In this document: piece after piece, positions 1 to 7,523 of the stretch
Position numbering within the stretch: position 1 is the first letter of the stretch
Layout of the letters: each line of letters begins with the position of its first letter
DNA from: Kutzneria kofuensis
GTDB lineage: Bacteria; Actinomycetota; Actinomycetes; Mycobacteriales; Pseudonocardiaceae
Length of the DNA: 64,000 nt
Direction: 5' to 3'
NCBI RefSeq assembly: GCF_014203355.1
Contig: NZ_JACHIR010000001.1
Coordinates: 7,938,038-8,002,037, forward strand
Translations under genes and position numbers: made by a program
The notes under the pieces: generated by a model
Databases searched by the model: none
What the model was told of the DNA's origin: nothing
The model's input: only the letters and a program-made list of their open reading frames with translations

Positions 1-365
1 GCGGGAATCTGCAGCGCGGTGGACACCAAATGCACGGAATCGCCGTACACCGACCGGCTCAGGCCCCACTGGTGCTCGACGTTCGGCGGGGTGAGCGGTT
101 CGAAACCGCCGCCCCGTTCGCGGTAGGCCACGGTGAACTCACGATCGGCCGGCTGCGTGTAGAAGCCCCACCGCATCGGCCACAGCAGGGCCGCGGCCTC
201 CTGGCGGGCATGGATCGCCGGGCCGACGAGACCCTCGGGCAGGTAGGTCACCGCCAGGATCGACGCGACCACCACGAGGGCGGCGAGCGTGAAGGCGAAC
301 CCGCGCCGGGCCTCGGCCAAGGGCTCCGCGCGGCCGACGGGCCTGCGGGTCAGCAGTCCTCGCAA
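1..365 (-). CDS. SdpA-family peptide-system protein (partial, runs off the left edge)
   Basis: The visible N-terminal part has a short basic stretch, one membrane segment (FAFTLAALVVVASILAVTYL) and then LLWPMRWGFYTQPADREF. A tryptophan/glycine-rich WGFxTxxP stretch just after a single membrane anchor is the mark I associate with SdpA. In Bacillus, SdpA works with the membrane protein SdpB to mature the SdpC toxin. The C-terminus and any SdpB-like neighbour lie outside the window. The start is unresolved: TTG at 365 is used here, but a CTG at about 353-355, beside GAGG and touching the stop of the small upstream gene, would give a coupled start. The reading frame overlaps the end of that peptide gene, so the two are very likely co-translated. 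Family assignment is from memory of the motif and is moderately sure. Confidence 0.6.
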   Translation of the reverse strand, partial: MRGLLTRRPVGRAEPLAEARRGFAFTLAALVVVASILAVTYLPEGLVGPAIHARQEAAALLWPMRWGFYTQPADREFTVAYRERGGGFEPLTPPNVEHQWGLSRSVYGDSVHLVSTALQIP

Positions 366-493
366 GGAGTGTTGCCGGCCTGGATCGTCTCGACCGTCGT
401 CCGGTGGGGCGCCGCCGCCCCGGAACCCTCCAGCAGGACGACCGCCAGGATCGCCGCCGCCACAAGCCCACCCAGCAAGCTGTACCGCTTCAA
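350..493 (-). CDS. 47-residue secreted peptide ending CEDC, upstream of the SdpA-like gene
   Basis: This gene starts with TTG at 493, five bases after a good GAGGAG ribosome site. The product has a basic start (MKRYS), a hydrophobic stretch (LLGGLVAAAILAVVLL), a likely signal-peptidase site after GAAA, and a short mature part that ends NTPCEDC. The four C-terminal residues hold the only two cysteines, spaced CxxC. Its stop overlaps the start region of the SdpA-like gene. I do not recognise the family. Inference: it is the peptide substrate or an accessory of the adjacent SdpA-type system, since SdpC-like toxins are exported by a signal peptide and matured at the membrane. It could also be a small immunity or redox peptide. 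Confidence 0.55.
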   Translation of the reverse strand: MKRYSLLGGLVAAAILAVVLLEGSGAAAPHRTTVETIQAGNTPCEDC

Positions 494-579
494 GTCCACT
501 CCTCGGTCAGATGCTCAGCCCACGCGTTGTCCCGGTCCGTTCGTGGCGGTGAGGCTACCGTGGTGAGGTCCGGGCGGGG

Positions 580-3500
580 GTGGGTTTGGTGTATTTCGCG
601 CTGTTGGGGTCGCTGGAGCTGCGGGTGGCGGGCGCGCCGGTCGCCCTCGGCGGGGAGCGGCAGCGCAAGCTGCTCGCGCTCCTGCTGCTCAACGCCGGCT
701 CCGTGCTGCCCTACGACCGGCTCGTCGACGAGCTGTGGGAGGACCCGCCGCCCACCGCGCGGCGGCAGGTCGCCAACGCGGCCACCGGCGTTCGGCGGGT
801 CATCGGCCAGCGGCTGGTCACCACGCCCCACGGCTATCTCGTCCGGCTCGGGGACGACCGGCTGGACCTGGCCGATTTCCGCGACCTGGTCCGGGACGCG
901 GCGGCCGAGCCGCCGGAGGTGGCGGCGAAGCTGCTGGGCACCGCACTCGGCCTGTGGCGTGGGCCGCTGCTGGACGGCCTCGACTCTCCGATGATCGCTG
1001 CCGCCCGCGGCCGCCTGGCCGAGCAGCGGCTCACGGCGCTCGAACGGTACGCCGAGGTCGCGGTGGAACCCGCCGACCTGCAGACCGTCCTGGGCGAACT
1101 CGTCGTCCACGTCGCGGAGAACCCGTTCCGGGAGTCGCTGCGGGCCGCGCTGATGCGAGCGCTGCACCGGGCCGGGCGGCAGGCCGACGCGCTCGCCGTG
1201 TTCGAGGAGGGGCGCCGGCTGCTGGCCGAGCAGTTGGGCGTCGACCCGGGGCCGGCCTTGCGCGCCGCGCACGAGGAAGTGCTCAAGGCGGACCGCGCGG
1301 TCGACACCGGGGCCGCGTCGGCTCCGTCGTTCCTGCCGCTGGACACCGCGCACTTCGTCGGCCGTGACGTCGCCATCGGCCAGGTTCTCTCCGTGATCTC
1401 CGACGCTCCCGCCGGGCGCCCGGGGGTGGTGGTGTTGGAAGGCATGGGCGGGGTCGGCAAGACCGCGCTGGCCGTGCACCTGGCTCACCGCTTGCTCGAC
1501 CGCTACCCGGACGGGGCGTACTTCCTGGATCTGCGCGGGTTCACCGACGGGGAGTCCCCGATGCCCGTCGACGCCGCGCTCGAAGTCCTGCTCTGGCAGG
1601 CCGGCGTGCCGGCCGACAAAGTCGCCGTCGACGGTGCCGCCCGGCGCGACCAGTGGCGACGACACACCGTGGGTAAGCGCTTACTCGTAGTGCTGGACAA
1701 CGCCGCCGGCGCGACCCAGGCCCGGCAGCTGCTGCCGAGTTCGGCGGGATCGCTGGTGCTGGTGACCAGCCGTCGGCACCTGCTCGACCTGGACGAGGCC
1801 GTCCCGGTGCCGGTCGACGTGCTGGCGCCGGGTGCGGCGGCCGAGCTCTTCCGCAGGCTCGGCTCCGAGCGTCGAGTGGACGCGGAGCCCGAGGCGACGG
1901 ACACGGTGGTGCGGCTGTGCGGCGGCCTGCCGCTGGCGGTGCGGATCGCGGCGTCCCGGTTCCGCCGCCGGCCGGCCTGGACCATGGCATACCTGGCCGA
2001 GCAGCTCGGCGACCGTCAGGGCCGCGAACGCACGTTCACCACCGACGACTCCGGAGTGGCCGGCACGATCACCCTGTCCTACCGGGATCTGCCGCCCGAA
2101 CGCCGACGCCTGTTCCGCTTGCTCGGCGTCATCCCCGGACCCGATTTCGATGCCGACGCCGTCGCGGCGGTGGCCGCGGTGTCGCCGGCGCAGGCCCGGG
2201 AATCGCTCGACGCGCTGTTCGAACGGAGCCTCCTGCTCCAACTGGGCCCGGATCGCTATGCCCTGCACGACCTGGTTCGCGACTACGTCCGGGCCAGGGC
2301 GGCGGACGAGGACACCAAGGCCGACCTGCACGCGGCCTTCGAGCGGTTGTCGGACTACTACGCGCACTTCGTCCAGGTGCACTGCGCGCCGATCCGGGGG
2401 TACCGGCCGCTACCTCGATTCACCCTGTCCCGGCCGCCGGCGGCGGTGCCGGAGCCCACGACGCCCGCCCAGGCGATCGGCCGGTTGCGCGTCGAGTACG
2501 CCAATGTGGTCGCCGCGATCGGCCATGCCAGCGATCGAGGCTGGTGGGAGCACGTCTGGCGGCTGCCCTGCCTGCTGCTGCCCTACTTCGTCGCGATCGG
2601 CCGGAGGACGGGTGTGGGCGCGCTGGCCGATGAGGCGCTGCGGGCCGCCCGGCATCTCGGCAACACGCAGGCCGAGGCCTACGCGCTGCTCATCGCGGCC
2701 TTCGCGCTGGGTGAGCAGGGACGGCACGAGCAAGTGCGTGAGCTGCTCGGACGAGCCGTGCGGTTGAGCGAGGCCGGCGGCGATCTCGCGACCGCCGCGG
2801 CCGCACGTCGGGATCTGGGCGGGGCCGAGCTGGCGGCCGGCCGGCACGCCGAGGCGGAGCGGGAACTGGTCCAGGCCCGCCGGCTGGCGCGCGCCGCGGG
2901 CAACGTGGCGTGCGAGATAACCGCCACCAGCAATCTCGCGCTCACGTTCGCGCAGGTCGGTCGGCACGACGAGGCCCGAGCCCTGTTCGAGGAGGTGCTG
3001 GCCCACCACCGCACCACCGGGGCGGTCGGCAGCGAAGCCGTCACGCTGATCAACCTGGCCTGGTTGCACCACGCCGACGGCCAGGACGGCCTCGGGCTGA
3101 CCGTGATGCTGCAGGCGCTGTCCCTGAGCCGGACCGCGGGCCGGATCGGCGCCGAGATCACCGCCCTGGCCTGGCTCGCGGTCATCCACCGCCGGCTGGG
3201 CCAGCTCGACGACGCCCTGACCGCCGGCCGGGAGGCGTGCGAGCTCGCCAGGCGGTCCGAGCTGCAGGATCCCGAGGCCGAGTCGCTCAACGGCCTGGGC
3301 GAGGCCTGCGTGGCGGCGGGCCGGCTCGACGACGCCGTGCGGGCGTTCGAGCGGGCCGAGCGGATCGCGTCGACCGGTGACCTGCCGATGGCGCTGGCCC
3401 GCGCTTGGGAGGGTCTCGCCCACGTCGCGGCCCGCCAGGGCGACCACGAACGCGCCACCCGACTCTGGGAACGCGCGTTGAGCACGTACCCGGCGACCAT

Positions 3501-3609
3501 GCCCGACGCCGACCAGCCCCGGGCCCACCTCGCCGCGCCCGCGGACCCGCTCGTGCGGTGCACCCGCTGCCAGTCCAACCCGGCCGAGGTCCACTCCGCC
3601 GTGCGCTGA
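580..3609 (+). CDS. AfsR/SARP-type transcriptional regulator with NB-ARC and TPR domains
   Basis: A 1009-residue pathway regulator. Residues about 5-95 form the OmpR-like winged helix of SARPs (ALLGSLEL, then RLVDELW), residues about 100-240 the bacterial transcriptional activation domain. An NTPase follows, with a P-loop GMGGVGKT at 288-295 and a Walker B-like LLVVLDNA near 370. The last third is made of TPR-like repeats. This order matches AfsR-type SARPs. The start is uncertain: GTG 580 gives MGLVYF, and GTG 589 gives MYFALLG, which looks more like family N-termini. Codon 368 (1681-1683) is TTA. It diverges from the SdpA-like pair, and SARP-type repeats lie in front of the next operon at 3660-3688. 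Its probable job is activation of the RiPP operon. Confidence 0.9.
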   Translation: MGLVYFALLGSLELRVAGAPVALGGERQRKLLALLLLNAGSVLPYDRLVDELWEDPPPTARRQVANAATGVRRVIGQRLVTTPHGYLVRLGDDRLDLADFRDLVRDAAAEPPEVAAKLLGTALGLWRGPLLDGLDSPMIAAARGRLAEQRLTALERYAEVAVEPADLQTVLGELVVHVAENPFRESLRAALMRALHRAGRQADALAVFEEGRRLLAEQLGVDPGPALRAAHEEVLKADRAVDTGAASAPSFLPLDTAHFVGRDVAIGQVLSVISDAPAGRPGVVVLEGMGGVGKTALAVHLAHRLLDRYPDGAYFLDLRGFTDGESPMPVDAALEVLLWQAGVPADKVAVDGAARRDQWRRHTVGKRLLVVLDNAAGATQARQLLPSSAGSLVLVTSRRHLLDLDEAVPVPVDVLAPGAAAELFRRLGSERRVDAEPEATDTVVRLCGGLPLAVRIAASRFRRRPAWTMAYLAEQLGDRQGRERTFTTDDSGVAGTITLSYRDLPPERRRLFRLLGVIPGPDFDADAVAAVAAVSPAQARESLDALFERSLLLQLGPDRYALHDLVRDYVRARAADEDTKADLHAAFERLSDYYAHFVQVHCAPIRGYRPLPRFTLSRPPAAVPEPTTPAQAIGRLRVEYANVVAAIGHASDRGWWEHVWRLPCLLLPYFVAIGRRTGVGALADEALRAARHLGNTQAEAYALLIAAFALGEQGRHEQVRELLGRAVRLSEAGGDLATAAAARRDLGGAELAAGRHAEAERELVQARRLARAAGNVACEITATSNLALTFAQVGRHDEARALFEEVLAHHRTTGAVGSEAVTLINLAWLHHADGQDGLGLTVMLQALSLSRTAGRIGAEITALAWLAVIHRRLGQLDDALTAGREACELARRSELQDPEAESLNGLGEACVAAGRLDDAVRAFERAERIASTGDLPMALARAWEGLAHVAARQGDHERATRLWERALSTYPATMPDADQPRAHLAAPADPLVRCTRCQSNPAEVHSAVR
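1681..1683 (+). promoter_or_regulatory. In-frame TTA leucine codon in the regulator
   Basis: TTA is rare in high-GC actinomycetes. In Streptomyces, TTA-containing regulators depend on the bldA tRNA and so are held back until late growth. This codon is in frame with the regulator (codon 368, inside the NTPase Walker B strand). Extending bldA-type control to this organism is inference. Confidence 0.6.
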
Positions 3610-3629
3610 GCGCCCCCCCACCTGCACAC

Positions 3630-3658
3630 CCGGCCCGCGGTCATCGACCGCGGGCCGG
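3630..3658 (+). terminator. Strong hairpin after the regulator gene
   Basis: A perfect 12-bp stem (3630-3641 pairing with 3647-3658, CCGGCCCGCGGT) with a five-base loop lies 20 bases after the regulator stop. It is followed only by TT, as is usual for GC-rich terminators. It separates the regulator from the RiPP operon, which therefore needs its own promoter. Confidence 0.75.
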
Positions 3659-3659
3659 T

Positions 3660-3688
3660 TCCGATGTCGCGCGGATGCAGAGCGGATG
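3660..3688 (+). promoter_or_regulatory. Probable SARP operator: three heptamers at 11-bp spacing
   Basis: GCGGATG occurs at 3671-3677 and 3682-3688, exactly 11 bp apart, and a weaker copy TCCGATG sits at 3660-3666, again 11 bp earlier. Direct heptamer repeats with one-helical-turn spacing are the classic binding site of SARPs, and the site is normally just upstream of the -10 box. It lies 66 bp before the precursor start and directly downstream of a SARP-type gene, so autologous activation is likely. I see no clear -35 box, which also fits SARP promoters. Confidence 0.65.
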
Positions 3689-3753
3689 TAGCCCGGTGCG
3701 AGGGTCGATCCCGTTCGAACGCAAGCGTCCAGCACATCGACTGGAGGTGAGTT

Positions 3754-3894
3754 ATGGGTCAGCAGATTCTGATCGACGAGCCGGCGGTGACCGCCGGCGA
3801 GGGGGAGTTCGAGTTCTCCGAGGTCCTCGAGACCAGTGAGTTCGAGATCTCGATGAACGCGGACATCACGCGGTTCTGCTCCGGCTGTCGCTAG
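3754..3894 (+). CDS. RiPP precursor peptide (46 aa, lanthipeptide-like)
   Basis: A short gene with a clear ribosome site (GGAGG, seven bases before ATG 3754). The product has an acidic, cysteine-free leader (for example GEGEFEFSEVLETSEFEIS) and a short C-terminal part MNADITRFCSGCR. Within the C-terminal part, Thr39 and Ser43 (and Ser33 nearer the leader) could be dehydrated, and Cys42 and Cys45 could form thioethers or be changed by the iron enzyme. It stands directly before MNIO and upstream of the LanB gene, as precursor genes usually do. No Gly-Gly or clear protease site is visible and the operon has no dedicated protease, so the leader/core border is unknown. Calling this the substrate is inference from composition and position. 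Confidence 0.8.
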   Translation: MGQQILIDEPAVTAGEGEFEFSEVLETSEFEISMNADITRFCSGCR

Positions 3895-3962
3895 TCGGAG
3901 GGTGGCGGTCACGTGCCCGCTCCAGGCACGTGACCGCCCGTGAACGCCAACCGGGAGGGACG

Positions 3963-4808
3963 ATGAACGCCACACCACGGCCGAAACTCGGCTCGGGCCT
4001 GGGCTACCGGGCCGGCCTGCACGAGCGCACGATGGCCAGCACCGCCCACATCGACTGGCTCGAACTGCTCGCGGAGCACTTCCTTCCGCTCACGCCGTGG
4101 CGGCGCCGGCTGCTCGACCAGCTGCGGACCGCGTACGTCTGCGTTCCGCACTGCCTGAACCTCTCGGTGGGCGGCCTGGGCGGGGTCGACGAGTCCTACC
4201 TGGACGCACTGTGCGAGATCAGCGCGCTCATCGACGCCCCCTGGGTCTCCGACCACCTGTGCTTCACCGAGGGCGACGGGTTCGACTTCGGGCACCTCAC
4301 CCCGCTGCCGTGGACCAGGCGGGCCGCCGACCGGGCGGCGGAGAAGGCCGCGTACATCCAGCAGCGGCTGGGCCGGCAGTTCCTGCTGGAGAACATCACC
4401 TACCACTTCCGGCTGGGCGGCGAGCTCACCGAGGCGCGGTTCATCGAGCGGGTCCTGACCCGGGCCGACTGCGGGATGCTGCTCGACCTCAACAACGTGC
4501 ACACCAACGCTGTCAACCACGGTTTCGACGCGGTCGAGTTCCTCGACCAGCTCCCGCTCGACCGGGTGGTGCAACTGCACGTGGCCGGCGGCCGCTGGAA
4601 CGGCGACGTGCTGGAGGACTCGCACGACGCGCCCGTCCCCGACGAGGTGTGGCGGCTCGTGGAGCACATCATGCCCAGGGCGACGGGGTTGCGGGCCGTG
4701 CTGCTGGAACGGGACGCCGAGTTCCCCGACGAGTTCGACGTCCTGCTGGGCGAGATCGCGCGGGCGCGGGACCTGATGGACGGGGCGAGCCACCGTGTCG
4801 CCGGCTGA
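3963..4808 (+). CDS. Multinuclear iron-dependent oxidative enzyme (MNIO, DUF692)
   Basis: A 281-residue TIM-barrel enzyme of the MNIO family (formerly DUF692), which uses two or three iron ions and oxygen to rework residues, mostly cysteine, in RiPP precursors (MbnB, TglH and ChrH are studied members). The N-terminal SGLGYR is typical. Likely metal ligands are visible: His63 (PHCLNLS), His98 (SDHL), Glu143-Asn144 (LLENITYHF), Asp175 and Asn178 (LLDLNNVH), His206 (QLHVAGG), His221-Asp222 and Glu249 (LLERDAEF). It starts at ATG 3963 after GGGAGGG, follows the precursor by 68 bases and overlaps its partner gene by 14 bases. The likely target is one or both cysteines of the precursor's CSGC tail. 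The chemical product cannot be read from sequence. Confidence 0.9.
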   Translation: MNATPRPKLGSGLGYRAGLHERTMASTAHIDWLELLAEHFLPLTPWRRRLLDQLRTAYVCVPHCLNLSVGGLGGVDESYLDALCEISALIDAPWVSDHLCFTEGDGFDFGHLTPLPWTRRAADRAAEKAAYIQQRLGRQFLLENITYHFRLGGELTEARFIERVLTRADCGMLLDLNNVHTNAVNHGFDAVEFLDQLPLDRVVQLHVAGGRWNGDVLEDSHDAPVPDEVWRLVEHIMPRATGLRAVLLERDAEFPDEFDVLLGEIARARDLMDGASHRVAG

Positions 4809-5601
4809 GGCGGCGCTGGGCGTGCAGGAGACCGTGACGAGAATCCTGCACGACGCCACGCTGTTCGACGCGCTGCGCCGGGGCAGTTTTCCCGACCTGG
4901 CCCGGCGGCTGCCGCTGGCCGACGGGGTCCTGGACGTGATCAGGACGATCGACGTGGCCGGCTTGCAGCACCACCTGCACACCATCCAGGCCAAGCACCT
5001 GCGGCATGCCGAGGGCGTGCTGCCGGTGTCGATGGCGGTGGCCCGGGAGCGGCTTGGACCGGACCGGCTGAGACAGGACTTCTGGACCCGAGCTCCGCTC
5101 GGTTTCGCCCCGGCCGCCGAGCTGCGCTCGGTCTACCTGGCGCTCGGGCGCGCGTACCTCGAAGGCTTGCCGGTGACCTCGAAGCCACCGTGGCTGGCCG
5201 ACCTGGCCCGGTTCGAGGCCACGCGCGGCGGCAGCGCGACGGCGCCGCCGCGCGGCCAGGCGGCCGCGGACCGATTCCTGCTCAGCGGCGACGTCACGTT
5301 GTGCGCCTTCGACTGGGACGTCGTCTCCCTGTTCGCCGACCTGACCGCCGGCGTCGCGCCGGCCGAGCCGGGCCGGATCCACCGCCGCACCCTGCTGGCC
5401 GTGCGCGCGACCGGTGAGTGGCGCAGCCAGGTCTTCCGCCTGGGGCCGGCCACGTACGAGGTGCTCCGGCGGTGCGCCCGGCCGGCCCGCCTGGACGACC
5501 TGGTCGACGCGGTCGGCGGCGAGGCGGTCGCGGCCGACGTGCGCAAGATCGTCACCGGTGCGGTGGCGGGGAAGCTGTTGATCACGGGAGGCGGCGCATG
5601 A
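4795..5601 (+). CDS. MNIO partner protein with C-terminal winged-helix-like domain
   Basis: MNIO enzymes nearly always work with a second protein that binds the precursor leader (MbnC, TglI, ChrI, DUF2063-like proteins). This 268-residue gene product sits exactly in that position, overlapping the MNIO gene. The N-terminal 90 residues are helical (VTRILHDATLFDALRRG, IQAKHLRHAEGVLP). The last 90 residues (SQVFRLGPATYEVLRRC, then LDDLVDAV and VAGKLLI) look like a small winged helix of the PqqD/RRE type that captures leader peptides. I recognise no catalytic motif. Start GTG 4795 is chosen because the frame is open from there and coupling with the MNIO stop is expected. Role by context; family name not certain. 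Confidence 0.65.
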   Translation: MSPAEAALGVQETVTRILHDATLFDALRRGSFPDLARRLPLADGVLDVIRTIDVAGLQHHLHTIQAKHLRHAEGVLPVSMAVARERLGPDRLRQDFWTRAPLGFAPAAELRSVYLALGRAYLEGLPVTSKPPWLADLARFEATRGGSATAPPRGQAAADRFLLSGDVTLCAFDWDVVSLFADLTAGVAPAEPGRIHRRTLLAVRATGEWRSQVFRLGPATYEVLRRCARPARLDDLVDAVGGEAVAADVRKIVTGAVAGKLLITGGGA

Positions 5602-7523
5602 GGATCTGCGCGATCGTGAAGTACCCGCCCATCCAGGGTGGCGTGAGCGCCTACTCGTACTGGATGTGCCATGCGCTGGCCGCGCTCGGCCACCAGGTCT
5701 ACGTCGTGACCAACGCCGACGAGGTGGAGCCGGAGTACCGGATCTGGATGCGCCCCGGCGACGATGCCCGGCTGCGGGCCCGCTTCGACAACGGCGGACT
5801 GGTCCACGTCAGATCGACCACGGCCTGGAACGAGGCGGAGCACCGCTACATCCCGGCCGGAAACCCGTCGGTGACGAAGCTCGCGGCGATGGCGACCGAG
5901 ACGGTGCGGGAACACGGCTGCGACGTGGTGTTCGCGTTCTACCTCGAACCCTACGGTGTCGCGGCGAATCTCGTCTCGGCGTGGACGGGCACGCCGTTCG
6001 TGCTGCGCCACGCCGGCAGCGACCGGTACGCCCTGATGAGCCATCCCGACCTTTCCCTTGCGTACAAGGAACTGCTGCGGTCGGCCGATGCGCTGGTCAG
6101 CTCGGGCGGCGACTTCGACGGGCTGCTGGTCCCCGACGACCGCGTCCGCACACCGCCGGCGCTGCCCATCACCACGGCGTTCGCCCCGTCCGCGCCGGCC
6201 ATGGACCTCGCCGCCGTGATCGGGGAGCTCACGGCGGCGGGCCATCCCGGGCTGTTCGCGCGGGCATCGTTCGACGACACCGCCCCGGTCATCGGCATGT
6301 ACGGCAAGATGGGTGAGCTCAAGGGAACGCTGGACCTCGTCGCGGCGCTGGGCATCTTGCGGGACCGAGGCAGCGACGCCCAGCTGGTGCTCATGGGCGG
6401 CGGTGTGCACTGGCCCCGGGTCAAGGACGCGATCCTCGCCGCCGGGCTGGGCGACCGGGTGTGGCGGCTGCCGTTCCTCGCGCCCTGGCAGGTGCCCGGG
6501 TTCGTCCGGCGGTGCGACGCGGTGTGCTTCCTCGAACGCGGCTTCGCGATTCCCCAGCACGGACCGCGCGTCGCGGCCGAGATCCTGGCCTGTGGCCGGC
6601 CGCTCGTGGTCTCCGGGGAGATCGTCGCCAAACAGCCGTTCCGCGACCGGATGGTCGACGGTGAGAACCACTTCCTGGTGCCCGACCCACGTGACCACGT
6701 GAAGCTGGCGGACGTGCTGGCCGGTGTCCTGGCCGACCGTGCCGCCGCCGTCGCCGTCGGACTGGCCGGGGCCCGGCTGGTCGAACGCCCGGCGGAGGCC
6801 CAGATCGCCACCGGGTACGAACGTGCGCTGGCCTTCTCCTCGGTCGAGGGGTCCGAGGAGAAGGTCGGCGTCGAGGCCGTGCTTACCCTGCTGCACAAGC
6901 GATGCCCGGCCACGGCGGCGTTCCTCGGGCCACGTGTCGGGGCCGTGATCGCCGAGCACTGCGGCGACGTCGATCCCGCCCACCGGACGCCCGCGATGCT
7001 GGCATACGCGGTCACGGCCTGGTGTGCGGCGGCGTGCGAGGCGGAGCATCCGCTGCGGCGGGACGCGATTCGCCTTGAACACCACCTGTTGTGGTTCACC
7101 ACGGACGTCGAGGGCGTGGCCGGGCTGCCGGTGTTCCCGGCCGCCGTGATCGCCGCCCGCACCGGCGTGACCGACCAGGTCCGGCCGGTCGCGACCCGCT
7201 ACCGGCGTTTCGACCACCTCGACGTGGATCCGCACCACTACACGGCCGGACTCGCCGACCGGGGGAGCAGCGCGCCGGCGCCACGGCCACTCGACCAGCG
7301 CAGGCTCTTTCTCTTCCACAAGCTGCCGCAGCTCGAGGGACGCGTGTACCGGATCGGCGAGCAGACGGCACGGATCCTCGACCTGTGCACGGGCGAACTT
7401 TCCGTACGCGAAATAGGCGACCGCGCCGGGATTTCCGTGAAGGCCAGGGATGACCTGCGGGACATGGTCGATGGCTGGCGCCGCCGCGGGCTGGTGGCCT
7501 TCGCACAGGGCAGGCGGCCATGA
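5598..7523 (+). CDS. GT4-like glycosyltransferase with a C-terminal PqqD/RRE-like extension
   Basis: Residues 1-420 have the GT-B fold of family 4 glycosyltransferases: the N-terminal glycine-rich VKYPPIQGGVSAYSYW, the central GMYGKMGELKGTLDLVAALG and the nucleotide-sugar segment FAIPQHGPRVAAEILACGRP. It would move a sugar from a nucleotide donor to an acceptor, presumably the modified peptide. The protein has 641 residues, longer than a plain GT4. A helical region follows (about 440-560), and the last 75 residues (VYRIGEQTARILDLCTGELS, VREIGDRAGIS) resemble a PqqD-like or winged-helix peptide-recognition domain. ATG 5598 overlaps the stop of the partner gene. The donor and acceptor are unknown; glycosylated lanthipeptides exist but are uncommon. 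Confidence 0.75.
   Translation: MRICAIVKYPPIQGGVSAYSYWMCHALAALGHQVYVVTNADEVEPEYRIWMRPGDDARLRARFDNGGLVHVRSTTAWNEAEHRYIPAGNPSVTKLAAMATETVREHGCDVVFAFYLEPYGVAANLVSAWTGTPFVLRHAGSDRYALMSHPDLSLAYKELLRSADALVSSGGDFDGLLVPDDRVRTPPALPITTAFAPSAPAMDLAAVIGELTAAGHPGLFARASFDDTAPVIGMYGKMGELKGTLDLVAALGILRDRGSDAQLVLMGGGVHWPRVKDAILAAGLGDRVWRLPFLAPWQVPGFVRRCDAVCFLERGFAIPQHGPRVAAEILACGRPLVVSGEIVAKQPFRDRMVDGENHFLVPDPRDHVKLADVLAGVLADRAAAVAVGLAGARLVERPAEAQIATGYERALAFSSVEGSEEKVGVEAVLTLLHKRCPATAAFLGPRVGAVIAEHCGDVDPAHRTPAMLAYAVTAWCAAACEAEHPLRRDAIRLEHHLLWFTTDVEGVAGLPVFPAAVIAARTGVTDQVRPVATRYRRFDHLDVDPHHYTAGLADRGSSAPAPRPLDQRRLFLFHKLPQLEGRVYRIGEQTARILDLCTGELSVREIGDRAGISVKARDDLRDMVDGWRRRGLVAFAQGRRP

Noticed and set aside
548-568. 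GGTGAGG repeats 14 bp apart before the regulator
   Set aside because: Spacing does not match a SARP site and the string is common in GC-rich DNA.
490-3978. Long minus-strand open frames opposite the regulator gene
   Set aside because: They are Arg/Gly/Pro-rich antisense shadows of high-GC coding; the plus strand encodes a full SARP-NB-ARC-TPR protein.
5133-7319. A 728-codon minus-strand frame opposite the glycosyltransferase
   Set aside because: Low-complexity composition and no domain; the plus frame has clear GT-B motifs and coupled start/stop.
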